The notes below the pieces were generated by a model. The model was not told where the DNA came from, made no database searches, and saw only the letters and a list, made by a program, of their open reading frames with translations. Shown here piece by piece: positions 1-9,753 of a stretch of 64,000 nt of DNA; position 1 is the stretch's first letter; every line of letters starts with the position of its first letter. The stretch is from Microbacterium sp. (GTDB lineage Bacteria > Actinomycetota > Actinomycetes > Actinomycetales > Microbacteriaceae), in the NCBI RefSeq assembly GCF_017305435.1, contig NZ_JAFKIP010000003.1:540410-604409 (forward strand). The letters run 5' to 3'. A program made the position numbers and the translations under genes.

Positions 1-2025
1 CGCGTTGCGCTGGATGAACCCGCGCCGCGACTCGACGTCTTCGCCCATGAGGATGGAGAAGATCTCGTCCGCGGCGGCCGCGTCGTCGATCGTCACCTGG
101 CGGAGGGTGCGGGTGTCGGGGTCCATCGTGGTCTCCCACAGTTCCTTGGCGTTCATCTCGCCGAGGCCCTTGTACCGCTGCACGCCGTTGTCCTTCGGGA
201 TGCGCTTGCCGTCTTCGAGGCCGGCGGCGAGGAGCGCGTCGCGCTCCCGGTCGCTGTAGACGTACTCGTGGGCGGAGTTCGACCACTTGAGGCGGAACAG
301 CGGCGGCATCGCGAGATAGACGTAGCCGGCTTCGATGAGCCCGCGCATGTACCGGAACAGGAGGGTGAGCAGGAGCGTCGTGATGTGCTGGCCGTCGACG
401 TCGGCATCCGCCATCAGCACGATCTTGTGGTACCGCGCCCGGGAGACATCGAAGTCCTCGCCGATGCCGGTCCCGAACGCCGAGATCATCGCCTGGATCT
501 CCGCGTTGCCGAGCGCGCGGTCCAGGCGCGCCTTCTCGACGTTGAGGATCTTGCCGCGCAGCGACAGGATCGCCTGCCGCTCGGGGTCGCGGCCGGAGAC
601 CGCGGAGCCGCCGGCCGAGTCGCCCTCCACGAGGAAGATCTCCGAGATCGACGGGTCCTTGCTCGTGCAGTCCTTGAGCTTCTCCGGCATCGAGAAGGAC
701 TCGAACACGCTCTTGCGGCGCGCGGTCTCGCGGGCCTTGCGCGCCGCGAGTCGCGCGGTCGCCGCGTCGATCGCCTTCGTGATGATGCGCTTGGCCTGTG
801 CGGGGTTGCGGTCGAGCCAATCGGTCAGCTGGTCGCCGACGACCTTCTGCACGAACGCCTTCGCCTCGGTGTTGCCGAGCTTGGTCTTCGTCTGGCCCTC
901 GAACTGCGGCTCGGAGAGCTTGACGGAGATGACGGCGGTGAGCCCCTCTCGGATGTCCTCACCCGTGAGGTTGTCGTCCTTCTCCTTGAGCAGGTTGTTC
1001 GCGCGTGCGTACTTGTTGATCAGCGTCGTCAGCGCCGCACGGAAGCCCTCCTCGTGCGTGCCGCCCTCGTGCGTGTTGATCGTGTTCGCGAAGGTGAACA
1101 CGTTCTCGGTATAGCTCGTCGTCCACTGCATCGCGAGCTCGAGCGAGATGTGGCGCTCCGTGTCCTCCGACTCGACCTCGATGATCTCGTCGTTGACGAT
1201 CTCGGCCTTGCGCACCTTGTTGAGGTACTCGACGTAGTCGACGAGACCCCGCTCGTAATGGAAGTCGTCGAAAGGCTGCTTCTCGACCGCCTGGCCGTCC
1301 TCACCGTCGACGACGTACGCGGATGCCGGACGCTCGTCGCGCAGCGTGATCCGCAGTCCCTTGTTCAGGAACGCGGTCTGCTGGAAGCGGGTGCGCAGCG
1401 TGTCGTAGTCGAAGTCGACGGTCTCGAAGATCGTGGCATCCGGCCAGAACGTGATGATCGTGCCGGTCTCGTCGGTCTTCTCGCCCTGTGCGAGCGGGCC
1501 CTGGGGCTTGCCGCCGTCGGCGAAGGTCTGCCGCCAGACGAACCCTTGACGCCGGATCTCGACCTCGAACCGCGTGGAGAGCGCGTTCACGACCGATGAG
1601 CCGACGCCGTGGAGACCACCGGAGACCGCGTAGCCGCCGCCGCCGAACTTTCCGCCGGCGTGGAGGACCGTCAGCACCACTTCGACGGTCGACTTGCTCG
1701 GGTCGGAGCCGTGAGGGTCGACGGGGATGCCGCGGCCACGGTCGATCACGCGGACCGCGCCGTCCTCGAGGATCGTCACGTCGACGAGGTCGTTGTGCCC
1801 CGCGAGTGCCTCGTCGACGGAGTTGTCGACGATCTCGTACACGAGGTGGTGGAGACCGCGCTCACCGGTCGAGCCGATGTACATGCCGGGACGCTTACGG
1901 ACGGCCTCGAGGCCTTCGAGCACCTGGATGGCATCGGCCCCGTACTCGTTCTCGACCTTCTTCGCCTGCGCGGGCTGCGTGGTGGGGATGTCCTCGGGAA
2001 CGCTGTCGGGGGTATCGGATGTCAT
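1..2025 (-). CDS. gyrB: DNA gyrase subunit B (3' end outside window)
   Basis: GyrB is the ATPase subunit of the type II topoisomerase that introduces negative supercoils. The frame is open from an ATG at 2025 down to base 1, 675 codons, and the last visible residues are FIQRNA, so only about ten C-terminal residues are missing. The GHKL ATPase motif NSVDEALAG lies near the N-terminus, followed by the glycine-rich ATP lid (GLHGVGSS). The TOPRIM motifs EGDSAGGS and DADVDGQHI are present in the C-terminal half. The gene closes the recF-side cluster, the usual actinobacterial position; gyrA would be expected just left of the window. Identification is secure. Confidence 0.97.
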   Translation of the reverse strand, partial: MTSDTPDSVPEDIPTTQPAQAKKVENEYGADAIQVLEGLEAVRKRPGMYIGSTGERGLHHLVYEIVDNSVDEALAGHNDLVDVTILEDGAVRVIDRGRGIPVDPHGSDPSKSTVEVVLTVLHAGGKFGGGGYAVSGGLHGVGSSVVNALSTRFEVEIRRQGFVWRQTFADGGKPQGPLAQGEKTDETGTIITFWPDATIFETVDFDYDTLRTRFQQTAFLNKGLRITLRDERPASAYVVDGEDGQAVEKQPFDDFHYERGLVDYVEYLNKVRKAEIVNDEIIEVESEDTERHISLELAMQWTTSYTENVFTFANTINTHEGGTHEEGFRAALTTLINKYARANNLLKEKDDNLTGEDIREGLTAVISVKLSEPQFEGQTKTKLGNTEAKAFVQKVVGDQLTDWLDRNPAQAKRIITKAIDAATARLAARKARETARRKSVFESFSMPEKLKDCTSKDPSISEIFLVEGDSAGGSAVSGRDPERQAILSLRGKILNVEKARLDRALGNAEIQAMISAFGTGIGEDFDVSRARYHKIVLMADADVDGQHITTLLLTLLFRYMRGLIEAGYVYLAMPPLFRLKWSNSAHEYVYSDRERDALLAAGLEDGKRIPKDNGVQRYKGLGEMNAKELWETTMDPDTRTLRQVTIDDAAAADEIFSILMGEDVESRRGFIQRNA

Positions 2026-2168
2026 AGGTTTCGAGCGCTCCTGGCGTGGCGGATGATCGAGGCGCCCGCATTTCGCGGACGTTCCATTCTATCCGGTTCG
2101 CGGTCGGTTTCGTCCGCTGAACGGCCCTGTGGCGCCGTGAAATCGGTCCGGAGGCCGATGGACGTCCC

Positions 2169-2654
2169 TCACCCGTAGGTATCGCGAGGGCCGCGCCCTG
2201 GAACGGCTCTGGGGCCCCATTTCCAGGAGGGGACGTCGGGTCCTACGAAACGGACGTTCTGGACGTTCGCGTCGGGGAAGCGTCGCATCAACTGGGTGAC
2301 GATCTCCGCGCGCATGAGCTGGAGGTTCTTCGCCCATGCCGTCGAATCGCACTGGACGGTGAGGATGCCGCCCTCGAGAGCCACGGGATTCGCGTGCCGC
2401 GCGGTCTCCGCCCCGGTGACCTCTTCCCACTGCAGCACGAGATCCTCACGAGCGAGCTGCGTGTCCCAGCCGGACTGGCGGGTGAGGTCGGCGAGAGCGT
2501 CGCCGAGGCCCTTCGGGTCGCGACCGGGAGCGAACGGCTGCTTGTCCTCGTCGTCGACGGCGCGCTTCCGCCGGCGCCGGGCAGCGCGCGGCGAGGGCTC
2601 GAGGCCGCGCAGACGCAGGTAGGTGCCGACCGTCTCGGGGATGTCATCGGTCAT
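2169..2654 (-). CDS. dciA: DUF721 protein, DciA-type helicase operator
   Basis: This is a 161-residue DUF721 protein. The family includes DciA, which helps load the replicative helicase DnaB in bacteria lacking DnaC or DnaI (family knowledge). The N-terminal third is basic and disordered-looking (ARRRRKRA). The DUF721 core follows with the typical W..vtG..ia.Ha.P....g.L.v...s..Wa..L pattern. The start chosen is the ATG at 2654, which has a GAGGAAGG Shine-Dalgarno about eight bases upstream; an in-frame ATG at 2660 is possible but too close to it. It overlaps the recF stop by about 11 bases, so translation is probably coupled. Its likely partner dnaB lies in the same window at 53998. Confidence 0.85.
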   Translation of the reverse strand: MTDDIPETVGTYLRLRGLEPSPRAARRRRKRAVDDEDKQPFAPGRDPKGLGDALADLTRQSGWDTQLAREDLVLQWEEVTGAETARHANPVALEGGILTVQCDSTAWAKNLQLMRAEIVTQLMRRFPDANVQNVRFVGPDVPSWKWGPRAVPGRGPRDTYG

Positions 2655-3876
2655 CGGCATCCCCTTCCTCGGCTGCGATCTCGGCGACGATCGTGCCGGC
2701 GACGACCCGCACCGTGCGTGCACGCAACGCCGGCGGCACATCGGCTTCGACCGCCGCGGTCACGACGACCTGCTCGTAGCCTTCCACGAGGGCGGCCAGG
2801 CGCGCGCGCCGGTCGGCGTCGAGCTCGGCGAAGACGTCGTCGAGGATGAGGATCGGGTCACCGAGCTGCGACTGTGCGCGCAGGAGCTCGGCGGACGCCA
2901 GACGCAGCGCCAGCGCGACCGACCAGGATTCACCGTGCGATGCATAGCCCTTGACCGGGAGTCCGCGAACGCGCAGCAGCAGATCGTCGCGGTGCGGGCC
3001 GACGAGTGTGAGGCCACGGTCGAGCTCGGAGGCCCGCTTGTCGGCCAGCGCGGAGCGGAACTGCGCCTGGATCTCCGCGGACTGCGAAGCCGCGGAGGTA
3101 CGGCGCGGCTCGCCCGTACCGGTCTCTCCGGTCGCGACGCCTGCCGCCGGCGCCTCGAGATCGTCCTCCGGATCGCCGCCCCCGATGGAGAGGGCCCACT
3201 CGAGCTCGGGACGGTGATCCTCCCCGGCGATCGCGGTGTACGCCGCAGCGACCGGCCCGGCGAGATCCGCCGCGAGCGCCAGCCGCGCCCGGATGATGTC
3301 GGTCCCGAGCGCCACGAGCTTGTCGTCCCAGACATCCAGGGTCGACAGGGCGTCACCGCGGATGCCGCGGGCGCGCGCCGACTTGAGCAGCGCGGTCCGC
3401 TGTTTGAGCACCCGGTCGTAGTCGCCGAGCACGCCGGCCATGCGCGGCGCGCGCTGGATGAGGAGCTGATCCGCGAAGCGCCGTCGCGCAGACGGATCGG
3501 TGCGGACGATCTGCAGATCCTCCGGTGCGAAGAGGACGACCTGCGCGTAGCGGGGCAGCTCGGACGTCTTCACCGGTGCGCCGTTCACGCGTGCCTTGTT
3601 GCTCCCGGTGCGGTTCAGCTGGGATTCCAGCAGGACGCGACGGTCGCCATACGCCAGGCGCATGCGCACGATCGCGGCATCGGCCCCATCGCGGACCATC
3701 GGGGCATCCTGCGAGACGCGATGAGAGCCGAGCGTCGCGAAGTAGCCGATGGCTTCTGCGAGATTCGTCTTGCCTTGGCCGTTGCGGCCGACGAAGACGT
3801 TCGCGCCGGGGGCGAGGCTCACGTCGGCGACCGCGTAGTTGCGGAAGTCGACGAGACTCAGCTGCTCGACGATCAC
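2644..3876 (-). CDS. recF: DNA replication and repair protein RecF
   Basis: RecF is an SMC-like ATPase that recognises gapped DNA and helps load RecA. The protein has 410 residues with a GTG start at 3876, ten bases after the dnaN stop. The Walker A motif GRNGQGKT is at residues 30-37. The ABC-type signature (SHGESWSVALALR) and Walker B (LILDDVFAELD) are in the C-terminal third. A low-complexity insert rich in Gly, Glu and Ala lies around residues 225-265 and is the only unusual part. The gene is in the standard dnaN-recF-DUF721-gyrB order. Confidence 0.96.
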   Translation of the reverse strand: MIVEQLSLVDFRNYAVADVSLAPGANVFVGRNGQGKTNLAEAIGYFATLGSHRVSQDAPMVRDGADAAIVRMRLAYGDRRVLLESQLNRTGSNKARVNGAPVKTSELPRYAQVVLFAPEDLQIVRTDPSARRRFADQLLIQRAPRMAGVLGDYDRVLKQRTALLKSARARGIRGDALSTLDVWDDKLVALGTDIIRARLALAADLAGPVAAAYTAIAGEDHRPELEWALSIGGGDPEDDLEAPAAGVATGETGTGEPRRTSAASQSAEIQAQFRSALADKRASELDRGLTLVGPHRDDLLLRVRGLPVKGYASHGESWSVALALRLASAELLRAQSQLGDPILILDDVFAELDADRRARLAALVEGYEQVVVTAAVEADVPPALRARTVRVVAGTIVAEIAAEEGDADDR

Positions 3877-3886
3877 CGGAACGGGG

Positions 3887-5029
3887 TCAGCGCAGGAGCA
3901 GGTTCGGCTGCAGCAGGTACTTGAAGCTCTCGGGGGTTCCGGACGTCTGCGGCGTGATGAGGACGGGGCTCAGCTTGTTGGCGTTGTCGCTCGAGGTGAA
4001 CGTGATGCGGGCGAACTCGCTCTTGACCGCGCCCAGGGCTTCGAGGAGGTACTGCGGGTTGAGACCCAGCGTGACCTCTTCTCCCGTGAGGGTCGCGTCG
4101 ACCGACTCGGTGGCACGCGCCTGCTCGGTGCCCGCGGCATCCATCGAGACACCGTCCTCGGTGAATGTGAACCGCAGGGGCGCCGACCGGTCCAGCACGA
4201 GCGAGACGCGCCGCACGGCCTCGGCGAGGTCGGCCGTGCCGACGACCGCGTAGTGGTCGGTCTGCTCGGGGAAGAGGCGCCGCACGGGCGGGAAATTGCC
4301 CTTGATCAGGAGGGACGTGACCGTCTTGTTGCCCGAGGTGAAGGCGATGATCTCGCGGTCTCCCGATCCCGAGAACGACACCTGGATGTCGCCCGAGTGC
4401 GCGAAGGTCTTTCCGACCTCGGTGAGCGTGCGCGCCGGCACGAGGGCCGTGGTGGACTCGTCGCCGGCCACGGTGCCACCGTCCCACTGCACGTCGCGAA
4501 GGGCGACGCGGTAGCGGTCGGTCGCGACGAGGCTCAGCGACGTCCCCGCCACCTCGAGCTGCACGCCCGTGAGGACGGGAGTGACGTCGTCGCGCGACGC
4601 GGCGAACGCGACCTGCGAGATCGCCGTCGCGAAATCGTCCGCGGGTACGAGACCGGACTCCCCGGAGACTTCCGGGATCGCGGGGTATTCCTGCACCGGC
4701 ATCGAAGCCAGGGTGAACCGTGCCGAGCCGCACGTGAGGAGGATGCCGTCGTCCTCGGTGACCTCGATCTGGATCGGTGCGTTCGGCAGCCGGCTCGCGA
4801 TCTCGGAGAGCAGCCGGCCGTGGACGAGGATCGTGCCGGGCTCGTCGACGGTCGCCTCGATCGTCGTGCGTGCGGAGGCCTCGTAGTCGAACGCCGCGAG
4901 CGACAGACCCTCGTCGGAGGCCTCGATCAGCACGCCCGCGAGGATCGGCTGCGGGTTGCGCTGCGGCAGGAGCTTGACGACGAATGACACGGCCTCGCTG
5001 AAGACGTCGCGATTCACGTGGAACTTCAC
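3887..5029 (-). CDS. dnaN: DNA polymerase III sliding clamp (beta subunit)
   Basis: This is the processivity clamp of the replicative polymerase. At 380 residues it has the usual length and begins MKFHVNRD, the conserved actinobacterial start. Three repeated clamp domains can be followed, and the C-terminus FKYLLQPNLLLR corresponds to the conserved end near the protein-binding cleft. The start is a GTG at 5029 with an AGGGAG Shine-Dalgarno about seven bases upstream. Transcription runs away from the origin region, in the same direction as dnaA. Confidence 0.97.
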   Translation of the reverse strand: MKFHVNRDVFSEAVSFVVKLLPQRNPQPILAGVLIEASDEGLSLAAFDYEASARTTIEATVDEPGTILVHGRLLSEIASRLPNAPIQIEVTEDDGILLTCGSARFTLASMPVQEYPAIPEVSGESGLVPADDFATAISQVAFAASRDDVTPVLTGVQLEVAGTSLSLVATDRYRVALRDVQWDGGTVAGDESTTALVPARTLTEVGKTFAHSGDIQVSFSGSGDREIIAFTSGNKTVTSLLIKGNFPPVRRLFPEQTDHYAVVGTADLAEAVRRVSLVLDRSAPLRFTFTEDGVSMDAAGTEQARATESVDATLTGEEVTLGLNPQYLLEALGAVKSEFARITFTSSDNANKLSPVLITPQTSGTPESFKYLLQPNLLLR

Positions 5030-5185
5030 TGTGGCTCCCTGGGGGTCGGCTCGGGCGTCTCCATGCTAGTGCCCGGTCTCGTGATTCTCGCAGGGGAGCT
5101 TCTGCGTCGGGCGTCCCGCCGACCTGGTGATCGAATCGGATTCTCTGAGATGGTTCTCTGTCATGGTGTTAACAGCTGTGGAAAG

Positions 5186-5194
5186 TGTGGATAA
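5186..5194 (-). promoter_or_regulatory. DnaA box, perfect
   Basis: TGTGGATAA, the exact complement of the consensus DnaA box TTATCCACA. It is directly preceded by a weaker box (5177-5185), making a tight pair in the origin region. Confidence 0.8.
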
Positions 5195-5353
5195 CCTCGT
5201 CGATCCCTCTCGTTGAGCGGGAACCACACGTCTGTAAGTTGTGAGCGGGCTGCGGATGCCCGTGTGCGAGCGGGATGCGGGCATGCCGCACGTGCGGTCG
5301 ATCATCCACAGTGAGGACGGATTCGCCCACAGGCATCCCGATTCGACGGGTAG

Positions 5354-5362
5354 TTATCCACA
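5354..5362 (+). promoter_or_regulatory. DnaA box, perfect
   Basis: TTATCCACA on the plus strand, the exact consensus. A near-match CTCTCCACA follows three bases later. Confidence 0.8.
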
Positions 5363-5449
5363 GGCTCTCCACACTGTGAAGAACGCGCATGATTGAGCAC
5401 ACCGTTGCCTGGTGTCAAGTCGCGGGCGGTGCGATCGCCCGGCGAGAGG

Positions 5450-6916
5450 TCATCGCGAGACGCGGCCGAGCTGCGTCGTGATCTCCGAGACCTGGTTGTA
5501 GATCGAGCGGCGCTCCTTCATGAGCTCCGCGATCTTCTTGCATGCGTACATCACGGTCGTGTGATCCCGGTTCCCGAAGAGCTGACCGATCTTGGGCAGG
5601 GACAGGTTCGTCCGCTCGCGACAGAGGTACATCGCGATCTGTCGCGCCGTGGCGACCGACTGCGAGCGACTGGAGCCGTAGAGATCGTCGACCGACAGTC
5701 GGAAGTACTGGGCCGTCGCGGCGATGATGTCTGTCGGCAGGATGACGCCCGCATCGTCGGTGTCGACGATGTCCCGGAGCACGGTCTGAGCGAGGGCGAT
5801 GTCGAGCGTCGAGCGGTTGAGGCTCGCGAACGCGGACACCCGGATGAGGGCGCCTTCGAGTTCGCGGATGTTGCTGGAGACCTTGGTCGCGATGTACTCG
5901 AGCACCTCGTCGGGTACGAGCAGGCGTTCGGACTGCGCTTTCTTGCGGAGGATCGCGATGCGCGTCTCCAGGTCGGGCGCCTGCACGTCGGTGATGAGAC
6001 CCCACTCGAACCGGCTGCGCATGCGGTCTTCGAAGCCCGTGAGGTGGCGGGGCGGGACGTCACTCGTGATGACGACCTGCTTGTCGTGGTCGTGCAGGGT
6101 GTTGAACGTGTGGAAGAAGGCTTCCTGCGTCTCGGCCTTCCCCTGCAGGAACTGGATGTCGTCGATCATGAGGATGTCGACGTCGCGGTAGCGCGCTTGG
6201 AAGGCCGAACCCCGGTTGTTGGCGATCGAGTTGATGAAGTCGTTCGTGAACTCTTCGCTCGAGACGTACCTCACGCGGATGCCGCTGTACAGGCTGAGCG
6301 CGTAGTCGCCGATCGCGTGCAGGAGGTGCGTCTTGCCGAGGCCCGAGTCGCCGTAGATGAAGAGCGGGTTGTACGCCTTGGCCGGCGCTTCCGCGACCGC
6401 GACGGCGGCCGCGTGCGCGAAGCGGTTCGACTGGCCGATGACGAAGTTGTCGAACGAGTACTTCGGGTTCAACCGGGTGTCGTTGCGCGAGGTGCCGGGG
6501 GCGATGTCGGGTCCGTCGTCGGAGCCGGGGCGTGAGATCGGCGCGGGGGCGAGTGTTCCGGACAGCGGTGCCGTGCCATCCGGGTGCGCACCGACCCCGT
6601 TCGAGGTCTGGACCGGGATCGGCGCCGTCAGGTGCGCATCGGCGAGCTCGGGATTCACGACGACCCGGAAAGAGGTCGCGCTCGGTTCGGCCTCGGCGCG
6701 GGCGAGGGCCTCCATGATGGGGGCGCGCAGGCGCTTGTTGAGCTGTGCCGCGGTGAGGTCGTTGGGCACGTCGAGGTAGAGGGTTCCACTCATCACGCCC
6801 TGCGCGACGGCGAGGCTGAGAAAGCCCTGCATCTGCGGCGTCACGCGCTCATCGGCATCCAGCAGGGCGCGCGCAGCGGTCCAGACCGGAACATCCGGAA
6901 CGTCGTGCTGAGACAT
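5450..6916 (-). CDS. dnaA: Chromosomal replication initiator DnaA
   Basis: DnaA binds DnaA boxes, melts the origin and recruits helicase. The protein has 488 residues. Domain I covers residues 1-80, a variable linker rich in Pro, Gly and Ser spans about 90-148, and the AAA+ domain starts at [12 protein letters not shown]. Walker A GDSGLGKT is at 189-196 and Walker B LMIDDIQF at about 249-256. The C-terminal DNA-binding helix carries the signature [11 protein letters not shown]. The ATG at 6916 has a GGGGGT Shine-Dalgarno. A DnaA box sits only nine bases upstream of the start codon, so negative autoregulation is likely. Confidence 0.98.
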   Translation of the reverse strand: MSQHDVPDVPVWTAARALLDADERVTPQMQGFLSLAVAQGVMSGTLYLDVPNDLTAAQLNKRLRAPIMEALARAEAEPSATSFRVVVNPELADAHLTAPIPVQTSNGVGAHPDGTAPLSGTLAPAPISRPGSDDGPDIAPGTSRNDTRLNPKYSFDNFVIGQSNRFAHAAAVAVAEAPAKAYNPLFIYGDSGLGKTHLLHAIGDYALSLYSGIRVRYVSSEEFTNDFINSIANNRGSAFQARYRDVDILMIDDIQFLQGKAETQEAFFHTFNTLHDHDKQVVITSDVPPRHLTGFEDRMRSRFEWGLITDVQAPDLETRIAILRKKAQSERLLVPDEVLEYIATKVSSNIRELEGALIRVSAFASLNRSTLDIALAQTVLRDIVDTDDAGVILPTDIIAATAQYFRLSVDDLYGSSRSQSVATARQIAMYLCRERTNLSLPKIGQLFGNRDHTTVMYACKKIAELMKERRSIYNQVSEITTQLGRVSR

Positions 6917-7056
6917 GCAACCCCCTGTGGATAACTACCCGAGCCACGGTAGTCAGCGACCCCGTCGAGGGCAAAATCCACTGTAGTTCCGGCCCGCGTG
7001 TCCCTGCCAGTGCTCATCCACAGGCGGTGGATAATATCCCTTCGGTCCCTGTCGGT
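6917..7056. promoter_or_regulatory. dnaA leader with DnaA boxes
   Basis: The dnaA-rpmH intergenic region holds a perfect box TGTGGATAA at 6926-6934, next to the dnaA Shine-Dalgarno. TCATCCACA lies at 7014-7022 and GGTGGATAA at 7026-7034, separated by three bases in opposite orientation. This layout is typical of DnaA autoregulation. It may also contribute to origin function. Confidence 0.7.
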
Positions 7057-7085
7057 TTGAGGTCTGGGGCGACTCGACGTATCCT
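7057..7085 (+). promoter_or_regulatory. Candidate promoter for rpmH-rnpA operon
   Basis: TTGAGG (7057-7062) and TATCCT (7080-7085) are separated by 17 bases, matching a housekeeping sigma factor promoter. The rpmH start is 93 bases downstream. This is a sequence match only. Confidence 0.45.
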
Positions 7086-7178
7086 CAGTAGGTTGACTTA
7101 TGCCCACCTGGGCAGTCCCCTGTACCTGTGTCCCCGGTCTAGAGCGTTCGGGTGACCCGCCGATCCGGAGTGATCCAC

Positions 7179-7316
7179 ATGAGCAAGCGCACGTTCCAGC
7201 CCAACAACCGCCGCCGCGCCAAGAAGCACGGCTTCCGTGCCCGCATGCGCACGCGTGCCGGCCGTTCGATCCTGTCGGCGCGCCGCGCCAAGGGTCGTAC
7301 CGAGCTCTCGGCCTGA
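7179..7316 (+). CDS. rpmH: 50S ribosomal protein L34
   Basis: This is a 45-residue, strongly basic protein beginning [18 protein letters not shown], the L34 signature. The ATG at 7179 is preceded by a GGAGTGAT Shine-Dalgarno. L34 is a late-assembling component of the large ribosomal subunit. The gene heads the conserved rpmH-rnpA-yidD-yidC-jag-rsmG run on the plus strand, divergent from dnaA. Only ten bases separate it from rnpA. Confidence 0.98.
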   Translation: MSKRTFQPNNRRRAKKHGFRARMRTRAGRSILSARRAKGRTELSA

Positions 7317-7326
7317 CCTCCTCGCG

Positions 7327-7677
7327 GTGCTGGCGCGCGGGAATCGCATCACCCGCGGGGCGGAGTACAAAGCCGTCGTCCGCGGTGGGTCCCGTTGCGC
7401 CGGTCCGCACACGGTGACGTACGTGGTCACCTCCTCCGCGTCGTCGCCGAGCGACCGCCCGGCACGTTTCGGCTTCATCGTGAGCAAACAGGTGGGCTCG
7501 GCCGTGACCCGCAACACCGTCCGGCGTCGGCTGAAGGCCGTCTGCGCCGAAGCCCTGCCGAATGTCGCCGCCGGCGCGGACGTCGTGATCCGCGCGTTGC
7601 CGTCCGCGGCATCCGCCGACTTCGCCGCTCTGCGCTCGGAAGTCGTCCGCTGCTTGACCAGGCGAGCGGCCGCGTGA
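7327..7677 (+). CDS. rnpA: Ribonuclease P protein component
   Basis: RnpA is the protein subunit of RNase P, which trims the 5' leader of tRNA precursors. The protein has 116 residues from a GTG at 7327. The start was chosen because the conserved N-terminus (LARGNRITRG) begins there and rpmH ends ten bases upstream; a longer frame would overlap rpmH. The basic RNA-binding signature TRNTVRRRLK is near residue 62. The stop overlaps the probable GTG start of yidD. Confidence 0.95.
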   Translation: MLARGNRITRGAEYKAVVRGGSRCAGPHTVTYVVTSSASSPSDRPARFGFIVSKQVGSAVTRNTVRRRLKAVCAEALPNVAAGADVVIRALPSAASADFAALRSEVVRCLTRRAAA

Positions 7678-8060
7678 GCGTCACGACGCTGCCGTCCTAT
7701 TCCCTCGGGACCGGCCGCTTCATGGCATCCGACCTCCTGGGCGCGGTTCCGCTGCTGCCCCGCAACGCGGGCCTTGCGCTCCTGCACGGGTATCGGGCGA
7801 CGATCTCGCATGTCTACGGCGACGTCTGCAAGTACTACCCGTCGTGCTCGGCATACGCGGTCGGCGCCGTCCAGCAGCACGGGCTGATCAAGGGCTCTGC
7901 TCTCACCGCCGCGCGTCTCGCGCGCTGCCATCCTTGGGCACGCGGAGGCGTCGACGACGTCCCGCTGCACCGCAGTTTCCGACACGAGCTGACCCCGCAC
8001 GGTTTCGTCGTGCCCTCCACTGACGGCCTGCCCGCGGGTACGTCGCCCAGAAAGGACTGA
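7674..8060 (+). CDS. yidD: Membrane protein insertion efficiency factor YidD
   Basis: YidD is a small membrane-associated protein that assists YidC-dependent insertion. The conserved core GYRATISHVYGDVCKYYPSC, then AV..HG..KG....A.RL.RCHPWA.GGVDDVP, is intact, including the conserved cysteines. The GTG at 7674 overlaps the rnpA stop (GTGA) and gives 128 residues. An in-frame ATG at 7722 would give 112, closer to the usual length, so the exact start is uncertain. Confidence 0.92.
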   Translation: MSVTTLPSYSLGTGRFMASDLLGAVPLLPRNAGLALLHGYRATISHVYGDVCKYYPSCSAYAVGAVQQHGLIKGSALTAARLARCHPWARGGVDDVPLHRSFRHELTPHGFVVPSTDGLPAGTSPRKD

Positions 8061-8063
8061 TCC

Positions 8064-9182
8064 GTGCTGGATCTTCTGTACCGCGCCGCCGCCACGCCCA
8101 CCCCGGTGGTGCCGACGCCGACCACGCCGATGCCGGGCACCAGCCTGGACTTCTTCAGCGCGATCATGTGGCCGTTCAAGTGGATCGTCGAGGCGATCCT
8201 CGTGTTCTGGCACTGGATCTTCACCACCGTGGGTCTGCCGGCGGATGCCGGTCTGACCTGGGTGCTGTCGATCATCGGTCTCGTGGTGGTCGTGCGTTCC
8301 GCGCTCATCCCGCTGTTCGTGCGGCAGATCAAGAGCCAGCGCAAGATGATGGAAATCGCCCCTGAACTGCGGAAAGTTCAGGAGAAGTACCGCGGTAAGA
8401 AGGATCAGCTGTCGCGCGAGGCGATGAGCCGCGAGACGATGGCGCTCTACAAGAAGCACGGCACCACGCCCGTGTCGAGCTGCCTGCCCCTGCTCGTGCA
8501 GATGCCGATCCTGCTCGGTATGTTCTACACGCTCTCCGACGTGAAGAAGCACGCGGAGTGGGGCATGGGCGGTGTCGGCCTTCTCAGCAAGGACCTCACC
8601 TGGCAGTTCTACGAGGCCAAGCTCTTCGGCGTCGCTCCCCTGCACACAAGCCTCACCGAGGCCGTCGGCCAGAAGCCGGACGGCTGGGAGGCGACGGTCG
8701 CGATTCTCGTGATTCTCGTGATCCTCATGATCGCGTCGCAGTTCATCACGCAGCTGCAGATCATCTCGAAGAACCTCTCCCCCGAGGCCAAGACCGGCCA
8801 GGCCTACCAGATGCAGCGCATCATGCTCTACATCCTGCCGCTCGCCTTCATCTTCTCGGGTGTGTTCTTCCCGCTCGGCGTCGTCCTCTACTGGTTCACG
8901 TCCAACATCTGGACGATGGTGCAGCAGTTCCTCGTTATCCGGAACCTCCCCACGCCGGGCTCGGATGCGGCGAAGGCGCGTGAGGAGCGCTTGGCGCGAA
9001 AGGGCAAGGCCCTGGATGCCTCGGGCAAGGTGATCCCGATGGAGAAGTACGAGGCCGAGCAGAAGCGTCTGTACGAAGAGGCGCAGAAGGCCAAGGCGGA
9101 GGCGCCGAAGCGGCAGCAGCCGGTCAGCAAGCAGCGTGCGAAGAAGCAGGCACAGAAGAACAAGCCGCAGGACGAGTCCTGA
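8064..9182 (+). CDS. yidC: Membrane protein insertase YidC
   Basis: YidC/Oxa1-type insertase catalyses insertion and folding of membrane proteins, alone or with SecYEG. The protein has 372 residues from a GTG at 8064 with AAAGGA upstream. About five transmembrane segments are visible. The conserved arginine of the hydrophilic groove lies in VVVVRSALIPLFVRQ near residue 78. The cytoplasmic hairpin (KYRGKKDQLSREAMSRETM) follows, and the core ends with LYWFTSNIWTMVQQ. The C-terminal tail (about 310-372) is highly charged and Lys/Gln-rich, suited to ribosome binding. Confidence 0.97.
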   Translation: MLDLLYRAAATPTPVVPTPTTPMPGTSLDFFSAIMWPFKWIVEAILVFWHWIFTTVGLPADAGLTWVLSIIGLVVVVRSALIPLFVRQIKSQRKMMEIAPELRKVQEKYRGKKDQLSREAMSRETMALYKKHGTTPVSSCLPLLVQMPILLGMFYTLSDVKKHAEWGMGGVGLLSKDLTWQFYEAKLFGVAPLHTSLTEAVGQKPDGWEATVAILVILVILMIASQFITQLQIISKNLSPEAKTGQAYQMQRIMLYILPLAFIFSGVFFPLGVVLYWFTSNIWTMVQQFLVIRNLPTPGSDAAKAREERLARKGKALDASGKVIPMEKYEAEQKRLYEEAQKAKAEAPKRQQPVSKQRAKKQAQKNKPQDES

Positions 9183-9200
9183 ACGGGCGGGAGAAGGACC

Positions 9201-9725
9201 ATGAGTAACACGACTGACCAGGCCGGAACGGACTCCGTTCCCGTTGCTGAGGGTGCGTCGACGAGCGTCGAGCAGCTCGAGCAGGAGGGCGATATCGCGG
9301 CCGACTACCTCGAGGGCCTTCTCGACATCGCTGACATCGACGGCGACCTCACCCTCGATGTGCGAGCGGGCCGCGCGTATGTGTCGGTCGAGAACGACGA
9401 TGAGGACGCGCTCACGCTGATCTCATCGCCGGACACCGTCCAGGCGTTGCAGGAGCTCACGCGCATCGCGGTGCAGACGCAGACCGGGCGGTTCTCGCGG
9501 TTGATCCTGGATGTCGGTGGTTCGCGCGACGCGCGTCAGCGTCAGCTCGAGAAGCTGGTGGATCGTGCCATCGCCCGTCTCGACGAGGGGGCGTCGCAGG
9601 CATCCCTGCCGGCGATGTCGAGCTACGAGCGCAAGCTGGTCCACGACGTCGTCGCCGCGCGCGGGCTCGTGTCCGAGTCCTACGGCGAGGGCGCCGATCG
9701 GCACACGGTGATTCGCCGCGGCTGA
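9201..9725 (+). CDS. jag: Jag/KhpB-type RNA-binding protein (KH-R3H)
   Basis: This 174-residue homologue of the SpoIIIJ-associated protein Jag has an acidic N-terminus, then a KH-like region (about 40-100). The C-terminal R3H-type region has RQRQLEKLVDRAIARL and SSYERKLVHDVVA. Homologues bind RNA and affect envelope and cell division. The gene follows yidC by 18 bases in the conserved operon. The ATG at 9201 has a GGGAGAAGG Shine-Dalgarno. Confidence 0.92.
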   Translation: MSNTTDQAGTDSVPVAEGASTSVEQLEQEGDIAADYLEGLLDIADIDGDLTLDVRAGRAYVSVENDDEDALTLISSPDTVQALQELTRIAVQTQTGRFSRLILDVGGSRDARQRQLEKLVDRAIARLDEGASQASLPAMSSYERKLVHDVVAARGLVSESYGEGADRHTVIRRG

Positions 9726-9733
9726 TGCCGGGC

Positions 9734-9747
9734 GTTTCACGTGAAAC
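9734..9747. promoter_or_regulatory. parS site 1
   Basis: A perfect 14-base palindrome GTTTCACGTGAAAC, identical to the parS sequence recognised by ParB in Streptomyces and other actinobacteria. It lies in the jag-rsmG gap, six bases before the rsmG start. Confidence 0.95.
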
Positions 9748-9753
9748 ATCGCG

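Larger units (their letters stand above)
5030..5449. other. Chromosomal replication origin region (oriC)
   Basis: The non-coding stretch between dnaA and dnaN is the usual actinobacterial origin. It contains perfect DnaA boxes TTATCCACA at 5354-5362 and its complement TGTGGATAA at 5186-5194. Near-matches are TCATCCACA at 5302-5310, CTCTCCACA at 5365-5373 and the complement of CTTTCCACA at 5177-5185. A locally AT-richer part (around 5160-5195, including GTGTTAAC) could be the unwinding element. Functional origin activity is inferred from position and boxes. Confidence 0.85.
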